Positions 60,539 through 64,000 of a stretch of 64,000 bases of DNA are shown piece by piece. Positions within the stretch are counted from its first letter, which is position 1. Each line of letters opens with the position of its first letter. This DNA is from CAWJMN01 sp963844055. Lineage in GTDB: Bacteria; Planctomycetota; Planctomycetia; Pirellulales; Pirellulaceae. The DNA lies in the NCBI GenBank assembly GCA_963844055.1, contig CAWJMN010000001.1:310001-374000 (forward strand), read 5' to 3'. The position numbers were made by a program, and so were the translations under genes. Under the pieces are notes generated by a model. It searched no databases. It saw nothing but the letters and a program-made list of their open reading frames with translations, and had not been told where the DNA came from.

Positions 60539-61885
60539 CTAGATTAGTTCGCGAATTGGATCGCGGCGGTCCAGCAAGAAGATGGGACGTCCAGCGTGAT
60601 CAGGAATGGTGGCCGTATTGGCATCGATTCCCATCTGGCGATAGAGCGTTGCAAACACATCTTGGTAGTGAACGGGACGGTCTTGCGGCACTTCGCCCAG
60701 ACGATTGGTAGAGCCAATTACCTGTCCGGTCCGCATTCCACCGCCAGCCAGAAGAGCGCAGGAGGCTTGAGGCCAGTGATCGCGTCCACCATCCTTGTTA
60801 ATGCGTGGCGTACGGCCAAACTCGCCCCAGGCAATGACGCTTACATCCTTATCGAGCCCACGATCGTGCAAGTCTTGAACCAGGGCGGTGATTCCTTGGT
60901 CAAACCGGGCGAGTTGTTCAGGTAGGCGAATGAAGTTCGAATGGTGGCGGTCCCAGCTTCCAAAGGAAAGGGTGACCACGCGTACGCCCGCTTCTACTAA
61001 ACGGCGGGCCACCAAAAATTGGTCCATCCAGTGTGGGCCGGCATCTTCACCAAAGGCTGGGTCTGCGCTTCCACGTCCATAACGGTCTCGCAGTGCTGGG
61101 TCTTCCTTTTCAAGGTCGAGCGCTTCGACAAGCTTGCTAGAGGTCAGCACGTCAAACGCCCGCTTGGTAAATGCATCAACCCCTTGGGCCGAGGCGCTAA
61201 CTTCCATCTCGCGGCGATAACGGTCAAAGCTTGATAGCAGCGATTGGCGATCGCGCAGTTGATCCAGCGAGACGCCATTGAGTCGCATGTTGGCCATCCC
61301 TTCGCCATCAGGCTGGAAGGCGGCGTGGGCAAGGCCCAAAAAGCCGGGCATTCCTGGATTGCTGTAGGGGGCGTGTTTGGTCTTGATGGTAAGGCCCACG
61401 AAGGGAGGAACCGCCCGGTCGCTTGGTCCTTGTAAACGTGAAATGGCCGACCCCAGCGAAGGATGGTCGTCTTGGCGTCCCTTGGCACCAATTGGATATC
61501 CGCTCATGCACATGTCAGAGGCATGCTGATCCGGCGCACCATACAAGGAACGAATGATGGCGAACTTGTCCATCATCTTGGCCAAGCGTGGCATATGCTC
61601 GCAGATTTCGATCCCCGGCACATTCGTCTTGATCGGCTGGAAGGAACCGCGGATCTCAATCGGCGCATCCATCTTCAGGTCATACATATCCTGATGCGAA
61701 GGGCCGCCCGAAAGGTAGACCATGATGACCGCTTTATGCCCCAGGCCTTTGCCACTGGCAGCTTCGGCTCGCAAGATGTTGGGAAGCGACATCCCACCCA
61801 GGGCTAGTCCACCAATCTTCAAGAAGTGCCGGCGCGAATGGCGGTCACAAAACGAAGACGAACCTCGGCCGAGGATGGATAGCAT
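60539..61885 (-). CDS. DUF1501 family protein with Tat signal
   Basis: 448 residues. The ATG at 61885 is preferred because AAGGAG lies six bases upstream; an ATG 15 bases earlier is possible. The leader SRRHFLKIGGLALGG is a twin-arginine signal, so the protein is exported folded. The DUF1501 domain (sulfatase-superfamily related) shows VIMVYLSGGPSHQDMYDLK, SFGSWDRHHSNF, WGEFGRTPRINKDGGRDHWP and the C-terminal Ca/metal-type residues. The family is massively expanded in planctomycetes, usually next to DUF1549/DUF1553 genes. No such partner is present here. Function unproven. Confidence 0.92.
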   Translation of the reverse strand: MLSILGRGSSSFCDRHSRRHFLKIGGLALGGMSLPNILRAEAASGKGLGHKAVIMVYLSGGPSHQDMYDLKMDAPIEIRGSFQPIKTNVPGIEICEHMPRLAKMMDKFAIIRSLYGAPDQHASDMCMSGYPIGAKGRQDDHPSLGSAISRLQGPSDRAVPPFVGLTIKTKHAPYSNPGMPGFLGLAHAAFQPDGEGMANMRLNGVSLDQLRDRQSLLSSFDRYRREMEVSASAQGVDAFTKRAFDVLTSSKLVEALDLEKEDPALRDRYGRGSADPAFGEDAGPHWMDQFLVARRLVEAGVRVVTLSFGSWDRHHSNFIRLPEQLARFDQGITALVQDLHDRGLDKDVSVIAWGEFGRTPRINKDGGRDHWPQASCALLAGGGMRTGQVIGSTNRLGEVPQDRPVHYQDVFATLYRQMGIDANTATIPDHAGRPIFLLDRRDPIRELI

Positions 61886-62169
61886 TACAGACTCCTTCAA
61901 AAACTGGCGGGTGCCTCAGGCAGCGAGGCTCAATCAGGCGGGCAATTCGACCCTCCTAGTTTATCAAACAGGGGGCACCCTTGCCGACAACAGAAATGGC
62001 AGAAGGAGGTTCTTTTTTCTTGAATTTGGCCGGAGAATTAACGGTTTTATTGCCTGATATTTGGCTTTACATCCCGTGAAAGTGCCTGTGGGGCGGGCAT
62101 CGTTTGCGGTGAACCGAGCCAGATTGGTCTGCCAGCTTCTTCTTGCATTACGCAGACAGGGTAGGGACA

Positions 62170-62628
62170 ATGCAGAAGCAGGCAATTTTCTTCCACTTCT
62201 TGGCCGCACCAATTATGGCCCCCACTGTCACTCAGCCACGCCTCCGCTTTCAGTTTTCGCTGAAGTCGTTGTTACTGCTTATGGCAGTGTCGTGCGTGGT
62301 GTTTGCGATGCTCCGCACGGGGACCGATACGGCCATTCAGAATCTCACCCGGGGACTGGCGCACTACTTTTTGTTGATCTTCGGCGTGGGCCCTTGGTTT
62401 ACTCGCCTGCTGGGGGAGTGCTTTCCATTCACTCGCACCACCTTACGCCTGATGATTAGCAACTTGCTGCTATTATTGCTGTTCGTGGTGGGGCTGCGAA
62501 TTTCCGAAGCTTGGTTCGGCTCGAAATCGACGCTCTACATGTGTGTGGCGACGCTCGTCCTGTGGACGCCCCAGTACATGATCTTCTTTTTGTGGCATGA
62601 TGAAGGTCTGTCGACGGAAGACCTGTAG
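62170..62628 (+). CDS. Small polytopic membrane protein
   Basis: Up to 152 residues (ATG at 62170, with AGGGA just upstream; ATG at 62215 is also possible). RFQFSLKSLLLLMAVSCVVF opens a type of planctomycete membrane protein in which an arginine-phenylalanine-leucine leader precedes the first helix. Four helices are predicted (residues ~35-55, 70-90, 98-120, 128-145). No catalytic motif is visible. It converges on the desulfurase-like gene with 17 bases between stops. Confidence 0.65.
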   Translation: MQKQAIFFHFLAAPIMAPTVTQPRLRFQFSLKSLLLLMAVSCVVFAMLRTGTDTAIQNLTRGLAHYFLLIFGVGPWFTRLLGECFPFTRTTLRLMISNLLLLLLFVVGLRISEAWFGSKSTLYMCVATLVLWTPQYMIFFLWHDEGLSTEDL

Positions 62629-62645
62629 TTGGCTTGCTCGTTTTT

Positions 62646-63782
62646 CTAACGAACAAGCCGTTCCCATGCATCGATTAGCAGGTTGCTCACCCGATCGATT
62701 TCTTCTTCGGACGTGTACCAGCCGATGCTCAGACGAATCGTTCCGCGAGCTTGCTCGACATTGACCCCCATGGCGGCCAGTGCAGAAGAAATGGTCGTCG
62801 TGCTGGTATAAGGGGCCGATCCTGTGGATGCAATCAGTTCCGGGACATTCTCCAGTAGTGACTGGGCCTCTACGCCAGGGAAGCTAACGCTGAGGGTGTT
62901 GGGCAAGCGTGCCGCTAAAACCCCATGGAGTACCAGTGAATCGCCGATGCCACGTTGCAATTGATTCCAAAGGCGGTCGCGAAGCATTAACAGCCGTTCT
63001 TGGGATTCGTCCAAACACTTTTGTGCGAGCGTGCAAGCTTTGCCAAGGGCGACGATGCTTGCCACATTCTCGGTGCCGCTACGCAAGCCTGCCTCTTGTC
63101 CATCACCATGAAATAGTGGTTCGAGCAAGGCTCCACGTCGAACGTAAAGGGCACCAATTCCCTTGGGGGCATAAAACTTGTGTCCTGAAAGGGATAGTAA
63201 ATCGACATCTAACTCGTCGACAAACGTACGGATTTTACCGACCGTTTGTGATGCATCGGTATGTAGTAGCACTTGGCGTTGGTGGCAGATTTCTGCAATC
63301 TGTTTGAGCGGTTGTATCGTGCCGATCTCATGATTGGCGTGCATCACACTGACGAGCAGCGTATCGGGCCGAATGGCTCCCTTGATGGCGCTAGGCTGTA
63401 CGACCCCTTGGCCTGTCACGCCTACTACGGTGACATCAAACCCAAGTCGTTCTAAAAACGCTGCAGACTTTGCCACGCTGGAATGTTCGATGGCGGAAAT
63501 AATCAAATGCCCATTGCCAATCGTTCCCGCATTTAGCATCAGCCCCTTGAGAGCGAGGTTGTTGCTTTCGGTTCCACCGCTGGTAAAGATCACCTCATCA
63601 GCATCTGCCCCCAGCAAAGAGGCAACTTGCCCGCGCATCGGTAAGTGCTTCCGAGGCCGCACGCGACAGCGGGCTACTTCCCGTGGGGTCGCCATAGTGC
63701 TGCGCCAGAAGGGTAGCATCGCCTCCTGGATGCTGGGGGCAATTGGCGTGGTCGTATTGAAGTCGAAATACAGCTGCCGCAT
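62646..63782 (-). CDS. Cysteine desulfurase homologue lacking the catalytic Cys, with compensating frameshifts
   Basis: About 378 residues from the ATG at 63782. NifS/IscS-type PLP enzyme: YFDFNTTTP, VIFTSGGTESNNLALKG, VMHANHEIGTIQPL, HTDASQTVGK, and the PLP Lys in LSLSGHKFYAPKGIGALY. Between 63698-63706 and 63627-63634 two opposite one-base shifts throw about 70 bases into another frame; in the alternative frame that stretch reads HYGDPTGSSPLSRAASEALT, a good family sequence. The catalytic Cys loop, normally STGSAC, reads STGSAPYTSTTT. As written the enzyme should not be able to form a persulfide. It may be a pseudogene, a paralogue of changed function, or partly a sequencing artefact. Confidence 0.82.
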   Translation of the reverse strand: MRQLYFDFNTTTPIAPSIQEAMLPFWRSTMATPREVARCRVRPRKHLPMRGQVASLLGADADEVIFTSGGTESNNLALKGLMLNAGTIGNGHLIISAIEHSSVAKSAAFLERLGFDVTVVGVTGQGVVQPSAIKGAIRPDTLLVSVMHANHEIGTIQPLKQIAEICHQRQVLLHTDASQTVGKIRTFVDELDVDLLSLSGHKFYAPKGIGALYVRRGALLEPLFHGDGQEAGLRSGTENVASIVALGKACTLAQKCLDESQERLLMLRDRLWNQLQRGIGDSLVLHGVLAARLPNTLSVSFPGVEAQSLLENVPELIASTGSAPYTSTTTISSALAAMGVNVEQARGTIRLSIGWYTSEEEIDRVSNLLIDAWERLVR

Positions 63783-63923
63783 AGTGCTTGGGTGCTCAGG
63801 CAAGCCGAGGGGAAAATGAGAAACCACGCGGTTTCTCAAAGACGCGCTGGAGGTTGCAATGCGTCTTGGTCGGTTCAGTCTAATCACGCCTAAAGAATCG
63901 GCCTATAGTTTTGCCGAGCAAAG

Positions 63924-63975
63924 GCTCCATCCACAGCGAGGGATGGAGCGGGCTTGCCGTTATTATCGGCAAGCC
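63924..63975. other. Two tandem perfect hairpins at the right edge
   Basis: GCTCCATCC (63924-63932) / GGATGGAGC (63941-63949), then GGCTTGCCG (63951-63959) / CGGCAAGCC (63967-63975), each a perfect 9-bp stem. Two such hairpins in a row suggest a terminator or regulatory RNA. They could instead lie inside the 3' end of a minus-strand gene: an open frame from 64000 to a TAG at 63890 reads FDWQLVRLWLADNNGKPAPS and on to PIL. The window is too short to decide. Confidence 0.4.
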
Positions 63976-64000
63976 AAAGGCGTACTAGCTGCCAGTCAAA

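Overview
This window looks like the chromosome of a planctomycete, most likely of the Pirellulaceae (Blastopirellula/Rhodopirellula type). Evidence: a DUF1501 protein with a twin-arginine leader, a formylmethanofuran dehydrogenase C-type subunit of the H4MPT-linked C1 pathway, many long secreted proteins of the kind seen mainly in this phylum, an outer-membrane LptD/OstA-like protein, weak or absent Shine-Dalgarno sequences, and GTG/TTG starts. Organism assignment is an inference from gene content. No rRNA, tRNA, CRISPR array or transposase was seen.

Layout. 0-6 kb: 5' part of dnaK (minus, cut by the window edge), prephenate dehydratase, glycerate 2-kinase and a degenerate sulfatase-fold protein. 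6-16 kb: a 1360-residue secreted glycosidase-like protein, mobA divergent from fhcC, comEC and a planctomycete hypothetical. 16-22 kb: a metallophosphoesterase cotranscribed with a PAS-GAF-receiver protein, a sugar-phosphate isomerase-like protein with a clear terminator, and sppA. 22-28 kb is an accessory, minus-strand run of small hypothetical genes, some resembling orphan immunity proteins. It is peppered with a roughly 190-215 bp noncoding repeat whose ends are inverted hairpins. One copy supplies the 3' end of a reading frame.

28-33 kb holds the most interesting system: an exonuclease and pepT diverge, and downstream of pepT lie a 66-residue protein ending in Gly-Gly-Glu and a 580-residue homologue of the Pup ligase PafA/Dop whose fold is interrupted by predicted membrane helices. 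Together they look like a Pup-type protein-conjugation module anchored in the membrane, with no proteasome or separate deamidase in the window. 33-40 kb: esterase, peroxiredoxin, secreted proteins, membrane dipeptidase, and a two-gene sugar-acid operon (FAH-family dehydratase plus 2-oxoglutarate semialdehyde dehydrogenase type).

40-45 kb: a small mini-island bounded by an inverted repeat pair and carrying a gene remnant, a DMT transporter, and a frameshifted glmM followed by an unrelated gene and then a second, diverged copy of the glmM 3' end. This looks like a recombination scar. 45-64 kb: MMPL/RND exporter, secreted and membrane planctomycete proteins, LptD-like protein, envelope glycosyltransferases (GT39, GT2, GT4), a secreted glutathione peroxidase-like protein, DUF1501, and a cysteine desulfurase homologue that lacks the usual catalytic Cys and shows two compensating frameshifts. 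Three genes (glmM, the GT4 gene, the desulfurase) show indel signatures. They could be real decay or sequencing errors, and the raw sequence alone cannot decide.
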